Assembly: GCA_014925825.1 (NCBI GenBank)
Contig: JACGCK010000057.1
Coordinates: 1-64,000, forward strand
Direction of reading: 5' to 3'
Source: Pholiota molesta
Lineage: Eukaryota > Basidiomycota > Agaricomycetes > Agaricales > Strophariaceae
Length of the DNA: 64,000 nt
Every line of letters starts with the position of its first letter. The stretch's first letter is position 1. Positions 33,512 through 45,600 of this stretch are shown piece by piece. The position numbers and the translations under genes are program-made. The notes under the pieces are model-generated. The model saw nothing but the letters and a program-made list of their open reading frames with translations, ran no database searches and was not told the origin of the DNA.

Positions 33512-36500
33512 ATGAGTTGCTGTGGCGAGCCCAAGACCGCCAATGATACCGCGAAGAACCAGCTGGGCAGTATCAGGCTGGGACGATCACCTCACAGCCC
33601 AGCTTCCAGCCAATGCTGGAGAAGCCTCAGGCGTTCCAACAGCCCGGTCTGACGCCGCCTCCCCAGGCGTACGCCAACAACTTCGCAACCAATGGGACCA
33701 ATGGATTCCAGGAAAACCAGTTCCAGCAGCACTTGCAGCAGCAGAACACTGGGAATGGGCCATCCCCCTTCTCCCCCACTGAAAGAATCGGGAATGATGA
33801 ATGGAGCGGTACCCCAATACCCCCGCCATCATTCAATAACGGATCGACGGCTTTCAATGGTCCAACGTTCAGGTCGGCTCAGAACGGATTTTCACCCGCC
33901 AACCAGCCGCTTGCCTTGCCCCCAACGGCGGCGCACTCACCCCACATGTCGCTTTCAGGGCCGTTGCCCACCCAAATGAACAATGTACCTGACAAAGTTC
34001 AGATGAAGGGAAAATGTCCATCTCTATTGATTTTGGTAAGAGCCGCTGCTTTGCATTGGCGATGAAGGGGCGCTTACATTTGGCGCCCGGACAGGTACTA
34101 CCTTCTCTGGTGTTGTAAGTCGACGTGATGACATGTTCTTAAGAGAATCTCCTTAACCAAACATCTAAGGCGTACGGGTCATCGCGTATTGCCGGCGGTG
34201 CGGTCCAACAGATTTTGAACTGGCCATCATCGTTCGAAACTTTTAGAAAGGTCAATTCAATTCTATATTTCTAATAATACTGGCCGCTGATGTGGCATGT
34301 AGATCCCCACTTGTATTCTCTACGACGAATATGGGCGCGTAATGGCCTGGGGATTGGAGGCTAAGAACTCTGGGCCTATTCCAGGGACTACTCTGTGCGA
34401 GTGGTTCAAGCTGTTCTTGGAGCCGCAGGCGCTTAGGGATGAATCTTCCATCGATCCCCGTCTTCCAACGATTCCTGTAAGTACATCGATTGATGTTTTC
34501 TGAACTTTGTTGACATTCATCGTTACCCACAGCCAGGCAAGAAGGCCATCGATCTCATCATCGACTTCCTCAGCTGCCTCTGGGAATACGCAAAAGATCA
34601 GATCACACGGGATATCGGAGCAGTCGCCGATCTCAGTACGTTTTACCCTTCCTCACTCCAACGACGCGCACTTTGAGAACACAACCCTAACACAATCCTG
34701 TTTTCATGCAGACAGCGCCGATGTCTGGCTCACCGTCCCAGCGGCGTGGGATGCCAAAGGTTGCGAGATCATGCGCGAGGCCGCTATAACAGCGGGCCTC
34801 GTGGCGAAGGCACACGCGAGCGACGACTCGTGGCGCGATCGTCTGAGGATTATCACCGAGCCTGAGGCCGCCGCGGTGCACTGTGCACAATTGACAGACC
34901 TGCACCACCTCAAGCCATCGCAGAACTTTATTGTTTGTGACGCAGGAGGAGGTACGGTGGATCTCGCAGTTTACAAGGTTTGTAGAAATACTTGTTTTTG
35001 AACTCTTTATGACACTGATGGCTGTTTTTGGCGCTGTGTAGATCATTGGACAAATGGCGAATCTTGAGATTGCGGAGATGTGTGCTCGTTCAGGAGCCAA
35101 TTGTGGTAGTTTGTTCCTTGATCTCCGATTCCGCGAACTCGTCAAGGTGAGTTTTGCAGGGAATTGTGATATGAATCTGTTGTAGAAAAATACTAACTAT
35201 GTGATTCTAGGCGCTTCTTAGCGACCATCCAGCCCATCTCGATGCGCCATCCTTGGCATACTTCAGTCAGTGGTATCTCATAAAGAAAAGTAAGGTTAAC
35301 GAATTTTGGTTGAAATAGTGCATTCCTTCAGTGAGACGGATAAGTTGAACTACGTTGGCGTTCAAGACGATGGTATGTTTTCCCATGATCTCAGACCTAG
35401 CGCACTATGCACAACGATGTTCAAATGCTAATATCTGATTTTGCGGTCATAGACAACCAATTCAACTTCACCTGCTTCAACGTCGAAGACCCGCACGATC
35501 CCTCCGTCGGCCTAATCAACGGGGAGCTCGCGATTCCTGGAAATCTGCTCCGCCGCGAGGTGTTTGACCCCGTTGTGGGCCAGGTCATCCAACTCATCGA
35601 AGAACAGCTCGAGCGCGTCAATCAGCCGATCCATGCGCTCCTTCTCGTCGGAGGGTTCGCGGGCAGCGAGTACTTAAAGCAGCGCGTTCATGTGAGCATG
35701 TCCGTCACTCCCCGTATCTACGCTCATCCCTTCCTTCCCCTTTGCCGTGCAGGACCAATTCTCCGCCCGCATCCGCGTCATCGCCCGCCCGCCCGACGCC
35801 GACACAGCGACGCTCCGCGGGGCGGCGACGTATGGCCTCGCGCGCAGGCCGCTCGTCTCGAGCGTCATCGCACCGCGCTCGTACCTGATGAAGGTGAAGC
35901 TCCCTGCGGAGCAGGAGGACTGGCTTAAACGCCCGGCGTATATCAAGAATAACGACGCGGGTGTTCCGATTTGTGAGAATAGGTTGCAGTATCTCGTGTC
36001 GAAGGGCGCTATTTTGCGTAAAGGGTGCGTGGTTCTCTCTACCATTTTTAACTCTGTCTAATATCACTCGGGCTGTTTATAGGCAGAGACTCACAACTAA
36101 ATTTTGGTATGTCCTTGTCTGCTGACCCTATAGAGTCCTCGGGTTCCATAGAACGATATTAACATCGAATTTCTCAAATTACAGCAAGTACTCTCAAAAT
36201 CCGTCAGGCAAGTAACTTTCAGTACTATTGATACTTTGCGGTCTCTGACCTTTGTACCTTCATCTTGTTTGTTTTTTTTTTGTTCAATCCTACAGATTCA
36301 GCCTTTGTTGCTACGCTGTTCACGAGCGAATCCGACAAGCTCATGCGGTATACGGACGAGGGTGAGACGGACGAGCTGTGCAAATGGACCGTCGACCTCT
36401 CCTCGCTGCCGACGTTCCGACAGAACGCATCTACGCCTGGGATGGGCGGGTTCTACACAGGTACGTTGTGGTGGTGTGTAACGTAGGGGATGAAGACTGA

Positions 36501-36678
36501 TAGCAGATTGTTCGGCTAGAATTTGAGCTGGGTCTTGAGCTCGACAGTGTTGAAGTACGGGGTATTTTGATGTATCATAACCAGGAGTGGGGAAGGTTCG
36601 TGTTGTTTAGTAGCCCTTTCACTTTTGACCACTGATTTTAACTGTGGAATTAGGGTTGTATTCGATTTCTTTGGCTGA
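33512..36678 (+). CDS. HSPA12-like Hsp70-family ATPase
   Basis: This belongs to the divergent Hsp70 branch (HSPA12-like) common in Agaricomycetes; substrates are unknown. The start at 33512 (MSCCGEPKTANDTAKNQL) leads into about 150 residues rich in Gln, Asn and Pro. The ATPase core then shows SISIDFGTTFSGVAYGSS, TCILYDEYGRVMAWGLEAKN, VPAAWDAKGCEIMREAA, IITEPEAAAVHCAQ, FIVCDAGGGTVDLAVYK and HALLLVGGFAGSEYLKQR. The C-terminus is not a classic Hsp70 substrate domain and ends VVFDFFG with TGA at 36676-36678. About 12 introns fit. One base is missing near 33568 (QLG/QYQAG), which moves the Gln-rich region out of frame with the start; the rest is intact. It is unrelated in role to KAR2 at 11.8-14.2 kb. 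Confidence 0.85.
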
Positions 36679-37190
36679 GATCTTATGGAGGCTTTGCAGT
36701 ATATTTAGTTTGGATATACCCCATCGATACCAGATTCCACCGTTCTAGCCCCGGCTCTCACCTATGCCCTCACATTCCCTTTCCGATATGTACTTTATGC
36801 TATGCTCTGGTGTAATTGGCACTTTTCTTTCGTGTTTTTCACATATCCGAGACTCGGAGGCCACAGCGATAATAATGAAACTGACTCTGCTTAGACCATG
36901 CCGGTTCCGGATTGCGTTATCGTCGGAGTAGAAGTGAATGCTAAAAGTGGATTAGAGGCTCCCCACAGCAGATGTAAGCCGTACGAATATGGTGGACAAA
37001 TTGCGATGCAATTATGTGCCATCAGAGTCCCCATTGGGTATTTGGGTGGCATCATGTGCATCCAGTGATGTCCGGCCGATGTCGTTGCCCGAAAGAGGAC
37101 ACGATCGGTTCACTTAGTAATGTCATTATCAGCAATATAACCCAGGCGAAAAAAAAGTCTCAATCCCTTTCCTCCTCGTCCTCATCCCGC
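36679..37190. other. Intergenic, nothing recognised
   Basis: This spacer holds the 3' end of the Hsp70-like gene and the promoter of the lactone oxidase. No other gene or repeat was seen. Confidence 0.5.
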
Positions 37191-39001
37191 ATGGCCAACC
37201 CCGCGCTCGCCGCCATTGCCCTTGACACGCTCTATGAGCGTCTCGCGCCGGTAACAGTACCACACCACAGCAAGAAGGCGCGATTCACGAACTGGGGCCA
37301 GACGTTTACGTGCACGCCGGCTGCTGTGTTTGAGCCGGAGGACGAGGACAATGCGAACTGATACTCGAGCTGGCGCGGAGAGAGGGAAAGAGGGTGAGAG
37401 TTGCGGGTGTAGGGCACAGTCCGAGTGATTTGGCCTGCACGGATGAGTTTATGCTGAGGACGACGAAGCTGAATAAGGTGTTCGAGGTGCGTCGAAATGT
37501 TATTATACCAATGCGGAGAATGGGCACTTATATGCAATGTTGTTTTTTCTGAAAATAGGTGAAACGGAGGAGCGCTATGTTATCGCCCAGGCGGGTATCA
37601 CCCTTAACGACCTGCATGGTGTGCTCGCGGCCCATAATCTCGCCATGAGCAACCTCGGAGCGATATCCGAGCAGACGCTCGGAGGCATTATCGCCACCGC
37701 GACGCACGGCTCAGGCACAACGTACCCCGTCCTATCGACCTACGTTCTCTCCCTCACCCTCCTGCTCGCTGACGGCTCCCGCCAAGTATGCACGCGTACA
37801 GAAAACACGGACCTCTTTATGGCGTCGCTGTGCAGCCTAGGCGTGACAGGCCTGTTACTGACCGTGAAGCTCGCCGTCGAGCCTGCGTTTAAATTGCGCG
37901 AAGTACAAACTCCAGTGCGGTTTGACGAGGTGCTAGGGCATTTGGACGGCATGGCAATTGCAGCGGAGCATGTTAAGTTGTGGTGGTTCCCGGTGACGGA
38001 TACGGTGATTTGGAGTAAAGCAAGTCGTACATATGAGGTGGGCAAACTCTTTTGGAGGCAGTCAAAAGAAGGTAGTTATTATTCTAACGCTGTCGATCAT
38101 CCTTCTTGTCTGCAGCCCAAAAATTCCGCGGGCAGTTGGTTTTGGGGTACCCTACTCGGATACCACACTGTCCAGTTTTTGCTGTATGTTGGGCGCTTCT
38201 TCCCCGGGCTCAATATCCCCACAGGAAAATTTGCTGCGTGGCTTGCGAGCACGAAGAGCGTGAGGGTCGATGATAGCTACAAGATCTTCAATATGGACTG
38301 CCGGGTGCGCGCTTATTACTTGGCTTGTGACGCAATATGCTAACAATAGCTAACGACCCTGCCCTGAATATGATCTTATCTCCTATCCACGTCCCTGAAC
38401 CCATTGATTCACACATACAGTATCCACAACACACGACGGAATGGGCTGTCCCGCAGAGTGAAGCTATCGCGTGCTTGCGCGAGCTGCGCGCGTTTATCAG
38501 AAGGAACTTGACGACCCGCAAGGGGTACGGCCTCATTTCCTGTCGAAATACGCTTTTCGTCGCCCGACGATATCTGGCTTAGTCCATCTTATGGGCAGGC
38601 GACGTGCTGGATCGGTATAGTGCAGTACAAGTAAGCGTACTATCCCTCTCTTGCCTCCTTCCTGTCCTGTCCACGTCCTACCTCTCTATGTTCACGAAAT
38701 GGCACTGAACGTGCACTAACGTCTACACAGGCCATACGGCACGAATGTGCCCTACCGCCGCCTCTTTCGCGCGTTCGAAGACGTTCTCTCCGCGCACCAT
38801 GGGCGCCCGCACTGGGCAAAGGCGCACCGGCTCACGCCCACGGACCTCGCGGCGCTGTATCCGCGCTTCGGCGACTTTGTTCGGGTGATGGAGGACGTGG
38901 ATCCGAAGGGCCTGTGGCGCAATCCATATGTGCGGCGGCATTTGCTTGGGGAGAAAGGCGAGGACGTTGGGGGGAGGGTGTTTAAGGAGAGGAAGGATTG
39001 A
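37191..39001 (+). CDS. ALO1: D-arabinono-1,4-lactone oxidase
   Basis: ALO oxidises D-arabinono-1,4-lactone to D-erythroascorbate at the mitochondrial outer membrane, giving a fungal antioxidant. The frame starts MANPALAAIALDTLYERL and has FTNWGQTFTCTPAAVFEP. It continues with VAGVGHSPSDLACTDEFML, in which His is the covalent FAD site, then AQAGITLNDLHGVLAAHNLA and TLGGIIATATHGSG, and ends with the substrate-domain motif HWAKAHRLTPTDLAALYPRF. The stop is TGA 38999-39001. A hydrophobic segment (LLGYHTVQFLLYVGRFFPGL) may be the membrane contact. Four 1-nt deletions disrupt the frame: near 37351, at the exon junction near 37560, near 38514 and near 38540. The protein order is otherwise complete, so the gene is probably functional in the organism. 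Confidence 0.88.
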
Positions 39002-39723
39002 TGATCGGGGTATCGCGGGTGGGGCTGATTGGAATAGACATATAGATGTTAGAAGGGGAACGTGACGCTCGCAGGGAGTGGTTTGGATACCTTATCGGCT
39101 GTGTACTGTTATATATCCTTCCTCACTACTTATATTGAGCCCATGTAGTATATGTGGTATTAGATAGTATCTTTGTATCTTTGTCTATAGCACATCTATA
39201 GACGATTCTTGCAATCCTCGAGGCGGTGTGCGCACGCGTGTGTGAAATGCAAAACCTGTGCAAAACGCTCCAGAGGGTCCTCATCAAATAAAAATAAAAA
39301 TAGCCGACGTGCTTGGCGGGCTCAAGTCTGCTCAAGCTCACAAACGTTTCGAATTTTTTTCGATGATCTGCTTCGGATAGGTGCAGATAGGTGCCTATAG
39401 GTGCAGATGTATGTACGAAACATTTACGGCATGTATTGTATCACCTTTGATTTGAATATACCCCTGAGGAGCCATGTGCGGGGCCGAAATCAGAGAATTT
39501 GAATATGCGACAGTATATAAATGCTTGAACTCTGTGATTGCTGGTGCATAGAGCTGGTCTCTCCCCACCGTGCACTACAAGCTATCCCACCCAAATCCCT
39601 GGTGGCCTTGGTCTCTGTATTGTATACTTTGAAGCTCGGATTCAGCATCAACACCAACGCATCTCGCACTTCCGTTGTTCTCCGGCTCAAACTCCAACTG
39701 CCTCGCATTTTACGCTTTCAATC
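39002..39723. other. Intergenic, AT-rich
   Basis: No gene was recognised. A short triplicated GATAGGTGC(A/C)-type motif lies at about 39376-39406 (ATAGGTGCAGATAGGTGCCT..), and an AAATAAAAATAAAAATA tract near 39285. Confidence 0.5.
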
Positions 39724-40495
39724 ATGAAGTTCTTTTCCTCCAAGTCGGTGGTTCCTTTGAGCTTGCTCTTCTCGCTATGCCTTATCGAAATGGGCGCTGC
39801 GCTTCCGCTTCGCGAACACGATTCCCGGGATGCGGTCCAGGTGTGTTTTATATTATTCAGTGCTGGATGCATTTTCGTAGACTGAGGCCACCTCCTTCCG
39901 TGACAGTATTCAAAACATGATTCAAGTTCTGGTCATCAACTTGCGTCCACACTTACTTCCCGCGGTCTCGGAGATGTTCTGAGAAAGTAAGTTTCATCTG
40001 CGACGTCATATTGAACCATATATTCATTTCTCTGCATAATTTAGAGCAACGGGAAAGGAGCTAACTCCAGAGCAAAAGCAAGCCAAGATTGACAAGCTGG
40101 ACAAAAAGCTGAATATAGATTCACACAAGGCTGTCTCGCAATATCACCACAAGGTGGCGAAGATCGAAAATGGAGGTGGTTCCCTCCGGATCATCGTCAA
40201 CCAGTACTCAGGACCCCCAGGGGACAGAAAGGCGGCTGAGAAATTGGCACAGGATGGATGGAAACACAAGATGGATATGCAGCAGTTCAAGCAGGTTAAT
40301 ATCGCGTAAGTTTCCTCCTTTATTGGTCTCTGTCTTGTTGAAATTCTGTTTTTGCTAAATCCCTCATCTCTCTGTTATGTATGTAGGGTTCTTCCACAAA
40401 AGCCTGGCAGTCGCCTGACGATAGTCCAGGCGATCTATCATAATGGACTGAAAAATGGATTTGGGCATCAGGTCGCTGCTACTTATACTATGTAG
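39724..40495 (+). CDS. Small secreted protein, unknown function (188 aa)
   Basis: I do not recognise the family. Exons 39724-39840, 39907-39986, 40045-40305 and 40387-40495 sum to 567 nt, an intact frame. A signal peptide spans about residues 1-26 (MKFFSSKSVVPLSLLFSLCL..). The mature protein has no cysteines, is basic and highly charged in the middle (LTPEQKQAKIDKLDKKLNI), then contains GGGSLRIIVNQYSGPPGDRK and an Ile/Val-rich C-terminus (SRLTIVQAIYHNG). Absence of cysteines argues against a classical disulfide-rich effector. It sits alone between ALO1 and UBC7. Confidence 0.75.
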
Positions 40496-40943
40496 TATGT
40501 ACATATGGCACGATCAAGTGGAATACTAGGCAGAATGGATGTGTAAAATTGGAGTTGGAGTGTGTCGGTACTACTTGCAGGATCTACATAGCTATGCCTT
40601 TGTAAGGTTATGTACATATTGGACAAATTCTCTGATTCAGAAGGTTCATGACCTTAATTTCCGATGAGTCTTGACTGCGATTAAAGCCTGACATCTGCGA
40701 ACGACGCCGTTCATGTCAATATAGAATTAGTCGCCATCACTTTCGATAAAAGCACAGAGGATTTTGCCTTTTGTTATCTAGTCAGTGGACATGCGCCAAA
40801 TGTGCGCCCCGCAGCGCTGTGAGTTAGGGGCGATCCCAATTGGGAACCACCTACTCCGACTCCGCCTCGGACCGCTGTAATCTCCAGAGCCACCCTTCGT
40901 CTTGTCCTTCATCCCACTCACCCATTCTCTACATCCACGCGAC
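40496..40943. other. Intergenic, UBC7 promoter
   Basis: No gene was recognised. The final 100 bp before the UBC7 start codon are pyrimidine-rich, as is common for fungal core promoters. Confidence 0.5.
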
Positions 40944-41878
40944 ATGTCCAACGCTAGAGGCTCTGGAAACTCTACGGCCCTGCGCCGGCTTATGACTGAA
41001 TACAGGCAGCTCACATCCGGAGGTCAGTCCCGTTCTATCTCTGACTCCTCGCCGAGGACTGACGATTGAGCTGTTGTGCAGGCTCTCCCGATGGGATGTT
41101 CACAGCTGGGCCTATCACTGAGTCCGACTTCTTTACTTGGGAAGCCCTTATATGTGGCCCCAAAGACACGCCCTTTGTACGTCGGACCAATCCATATGCT
41201 TGTACGTGCCTCATGTCTGGTTTCTACCTAGGAAGGAGGCGTCTTCGCCGCGCGCCTGACTTTCGTGCGTCCAATCTCATTGTTCATCCCATGGACGATG
41301 TCTAATGCTGCACATACAGCCACATGATTACCCACTGTCACCGTTCAAGATGAAGTTTGACCCCCCGCTGTTCCACCCTAACAGTGCGTTACCCGTCTCG
41401 TTTCCGTACCCTCTGCTCATATGACATTGTTTCCTTCCCACACAGTCTACCCCGATGGAAACGTCTGTATATCTATCCTACATACACCCGGAGACGACCC
41501 AACGATGTACGAACAGGCGTCGGAGCGCTGGAGCCCTGTGCAGAGCGTAGAGAAGGTCATCCTCAGTGTCATTTCAATGCTAGCTGGTGCGTTGCGTTCT
41601 GGTTCTCTTTCCATTTCTCCCTTCTCCAAACCTTCCTGTCTTTTGGTGTCATTTGGACACCATGTTTTGGATGCATTCCCATGGATCGTCTATTCCTTCC
41701 TCTCGTCTCCAAGCCCGAACCCATCCACATCCATATCCACATACTAACCACTCTACCTTCTCCAGAGCCGAACCTAGAGAGCGGCGCAAACATCGACTGT
41801 TGCAAGCTCTACCGTGACAACCGCCCGGAGTACGAGCGCCTCGTACGCGAGTCGATCGCAGAGCAGCTCGGACTGTGA
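40944..41878 (+). CDS. UBC7: Ubiquitin-conjugating enzyme E2 Ubc7 (UBE2G2 type)
   Basis: Ubc7 is the main E2 of ER-associated degradation, passing ubiquitin to membrane E3s such as Hrd1. Six exons (40944-41022, 41082-41176, 41232-41264, 41320-41383, 41446-41586, 41766-41878) sum to 525 nt, 174 aa, without any frame problem. The UBC fold motifs are complete: [38 protein letters not shown] and [13 protein letters not shown], with the active cysteine in NVCISIL. The G-type acidic loop follows ([20 protein letters not shown]), then [20 protein letters not shown]. It is followed by RPC2 on the same strand and, after that, by a second G-type E2. Confidence 0.95.
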
Positions 41879-42638
41879 CCCTTGTTATTGATCCGCATAT
41901 GGATGATGGAGAAAGGTCGTTTTGAAGGCGGAGGAATCCAGCAGATGGATAGGTCAGATGATAACTAGCGATGGGAATTGGGAATATTTCCAAGTGGTAT
42001 GGGTTGGTATTTGTACGACGCAGAGAGTCAGGGAAGGGTGTAGTGCCGCAGCCAGAGATCCAGAATGAGATGAAATTGGCTCAGGATTTATCGATACGTT
42101 ATATGTCAAGGATCGAATAAGGTACTAAGCCTGTCATTTTTTGGACCATCTCTGCCACAAGTTGTGTAACAGAAATTAATCAAGCACTGGCAAATGTAGT
42201 GCCAATTCTTACGATTAAAGGATAATTGAGGTCCCCAAAGTATTCCAAATCTCATTCCGCTATTAATTGGCCTTAGAATAGATGACGAGCGCCGTTAAAT
42301 CTGGAAATTACTACTAAGCGCTGGAATATTGTGAGTTTTCTGCGGGCAAGCGCCCACAATACCTAGGGGCGCAGATGGACAGTTGGCCTGTATAGGTATA
42401 ATATGTCTCTTCAACGCGAGCCCTAAGAATTATTTTAAGGCGTCATAAGAACCGTCCACCGGCTGCTGATCTGTCCTCGGCCTAGCCTAGCAGCAAGTGA
42501 GTGGGGGAGGAGGTGTGCGCCAAATTAGCGCGAATCCATCACATGACACGGAACAGAAGTCACGTGGAACATAATCTCTGACGAAATTTCTTGGAAATTG
42601 ACTCCTTTGATGCTCTCTTCCTCGCCCGACCCAACCTA
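41879..42638. other. Intergenic, possible old repeat
   Basis: No gene was seen. The stretch 42130-42450 is AT-rich with GCGCC/GGGCGC words (GGCAAGCGCCCACAATAC, GGGGCGCAG) that resemble the repeat at 4310-5600, so a transposon remnant is possible. This is weak. Confidence 0.35.
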
Positions 42639-45600
42639 ATGGCGGCGGCACACATTGAAGATTCAGAATGGGATCAGCTTAATCGCACGAATTGGAAAGG
42701 ACTATCTCTCACGGATCCTATAAAAAACATCGAGGTTCGTCCCCTACATCGTCTGCCATATGCCATATCTTATCCTACTTGCAGGACAAATGGCTTCTAC
42801 TCCCCGCCTTCCTTAAGGTAAAGGGTCTCGTCAAACAACACATCGACTCATTCAACTACTTTGTCGATACCGATATCAAAAACATTGTTAAAGCAAACAA
42901 CAAAGTCACCTCGGACGTAGACCCGCGCTTTTGGCTGAAATACACGGACATCAATGTCGGCTTCCCCGACCGCGACGAGGAGTCCGCCATCGACAAGAAA
43001 GTGACACCCAATGAATGCCGTCTGCGCGATACCACCTACGGCGCGCCGATCATTGTGACGATACAATATACGCGGGGGAAAAACATCGTGCAGCGGAATG
43101 TGTGCATCGGTCGCTTGCCGATTATGTTGAGGAGCAACAAGTGCGTGCTGACAGGCCGGTCGGATGAGCAGCTCGCGCGGATGGTTGAGTGTCCGTTAGA
43201 TCCTGGCGGATACTTTGTGGTGAAGGGCACGGAGAAGGTTATTCTGGTGCAGGAGCAGCTGAGCAAGAATCGAATAATTGTGGAGACAGATACTGTCAAG
43301 GGAATTGTGCAGGCTTCATGTACATCGTGCGTTATAATTCCCCCTTTGTTGTTACTAACGCCGCTTATAACGTCTACATAGATCAACACATGGAGGTCTG
43401 AAGTCTAAAACCTATGTTGCGACCAAGAAGGGCAAAATCTACCTGCGACACAACTCCATACACGAAGACGTCCCCATTGTCATCGCACTGAAGGCATTAG
43501 GCATCCAATCCGACAAAGAAATTCTCCTCCTTACCGCGGGCACTACCGAGGCCTACAAAAACGCATTCGCCGCCAATCTCGAGGACGCGGCTAAGCTTGG
43601 CATATTCACGCGCCAACAGGCGCTCGAGTACATCGGAACGCGCGTCAAGGTCAATCGGCGCGTAATGGGTCCGCGCCGCCCTGCTTGGGAAGAAGCGCTC
43701 GAGGCTCTGGCGACGATTGTGCTTGCCCATGTACCGGTGAACGGACTCGACTTCCGCGCGAAGGCGATCTTTGTGGCTACCATGACGAGGCGGGTGCTGA
43801 TGGCAATGGATGACGAGAGCATGGTCGATGATCGTGACTATGTCGGAAACAAGCGCTTAGAACTGTATGTTCTGATCCAATCCACAACACTACCTTTGCT
43901 AAATATAATTCAGAGCAGGCCAGCTCCTCGCACTCCTCTTCGAAGATCTCTTCAAGACGTACAACTCTAACCTCAAAATGGCCATCGACAAAGTGCTGAA
44001 AAAGCCCTCGCGAACGTCCGAGTTCGACGCGTTCAACACGATGCGTATGCAGGGCGACCATCTCACCTCGGGCTTCGTGCGTGCCATCTCCACAGGCAAC
44101 TGGTCGTTGAAGCGCTTCAAGATGGAGCGCGCTGGCGTCACGCATGTCCTAAGCCGCCTGAGCTTTATCTCGGCACTGGGGATGATGACGCGTATTTCGT
44201 CGCAGTTCGAGAAGACGCGCAAGGTCAGTGGGCCGCGTGCGCTGCAACCAAGTCAGTGGGGCGTGCTGTGTCCGAGTGATACCCCCGAAGGAGAGGCTTG
44301 CGGGCTGGTGAAGAATTTGGCGCTCATGACGCATATCACGACGGATGCCGAGGAGGAGCCGATCATTCGTCTCGCGTTTATGTTGGGCGTCGAAGGTCAG
44401 TCGATATCGAAAGCGGTTCCGTGGATATGTTACTGACATCCCCGATATTGCTGTTGTAGATATCAGTCTGACGACAGGGACAGAGATATATGGCCCTCAC
44501 ACTTTTGTGGTGAACGTGAATGGTACGATCATTGGCCTGACGAAAAATCCGTCCCGTTTTGTGCAGCAATTCAGGAAGCTTCGACGTGCGCGCCGCGTTA
44601 GCGAATTCGTGAGCATCTACATTAACAATCATCACCGTGCGGTGCACATCGCATGCGATGGTGGACGGATCTGCCGCCCTGCCATTATTGTCGAGAATGG
44701 ACGACCGAGAGTCACTTCCGAGCACATCGTTGTAAGTATTTCTACCCTTTTCTGCCTTGCGTAAGTTCACTGATAGTGACCTGTTACAGCTTCTCAAAAA
44801 AGGCAAAGCTACGTTTGATGACTTTCTGCGGAAAGGTCTCGTTGAGTATCTAGACGTCAATGAGGAGAACGACACATATATCGCGCTTTACGAGACGGAC
44901 ATCGTACCCACTACCACCCACCTTGAAATCGAGCCGTTCACGCTGCTCGGCGCCGTTGCCGGCCTCATCCCATACCCACATCACAACCAGTCGCCGCGTA
45001 ACACATATCAGTGTGCTATGGGCAAGCAAGCTATTGGCGCGATCGCATACAATCAGTTCAACCGTATCGATACCCTTCTATATCTCTCGGTATACCCACA
45101 ACAGCCCATGGTCAAGACGAAGACAATCGAGTTGATCGGGTACGACAAGCTCCCTGCGGGGCAGAACGCAACGGTGGCGGTTATGAGTTATTCGGGATAT
45201 GATATCGAGGATGCGCTCATTTTGAACAAGGTACGTTGACATATCCCCTTCGTGTTATGTACACTGCGCTGATGTTGATCTGGATATAGGCAAGTGTGGA
45301 TCGAGGATACGGTCGTTGTCAAGTTCTGCGTAAGAACGCGACACTTGTTCGAAAATACCCCAACGGAACGTGAGTTGCTCCCCTTCAGCTTATTCAAACC
45401 CTTATTTACAACACATCGCAGGTTCGACCGTCTCGCCGACGCTCCGCTAGACGAGAACGGCGAAGTAGCCAAGAAATACGACATCATCCAGCTCGACGGC
45501 CTCGCCGGCGTCGGCGAGCGCGTCGACCCAGGCGACGTCTACGTGAACAAGCAATCCCCGACCAACGCCACCGACAACACCTTCACCGGGCAGGCCGCGG

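Noticed and set aside
35674..36067. Minus-strand frames of 120-123 aa
   Set aside because: They are antisense to the HSPA12-like exons and have no protein features of their own.
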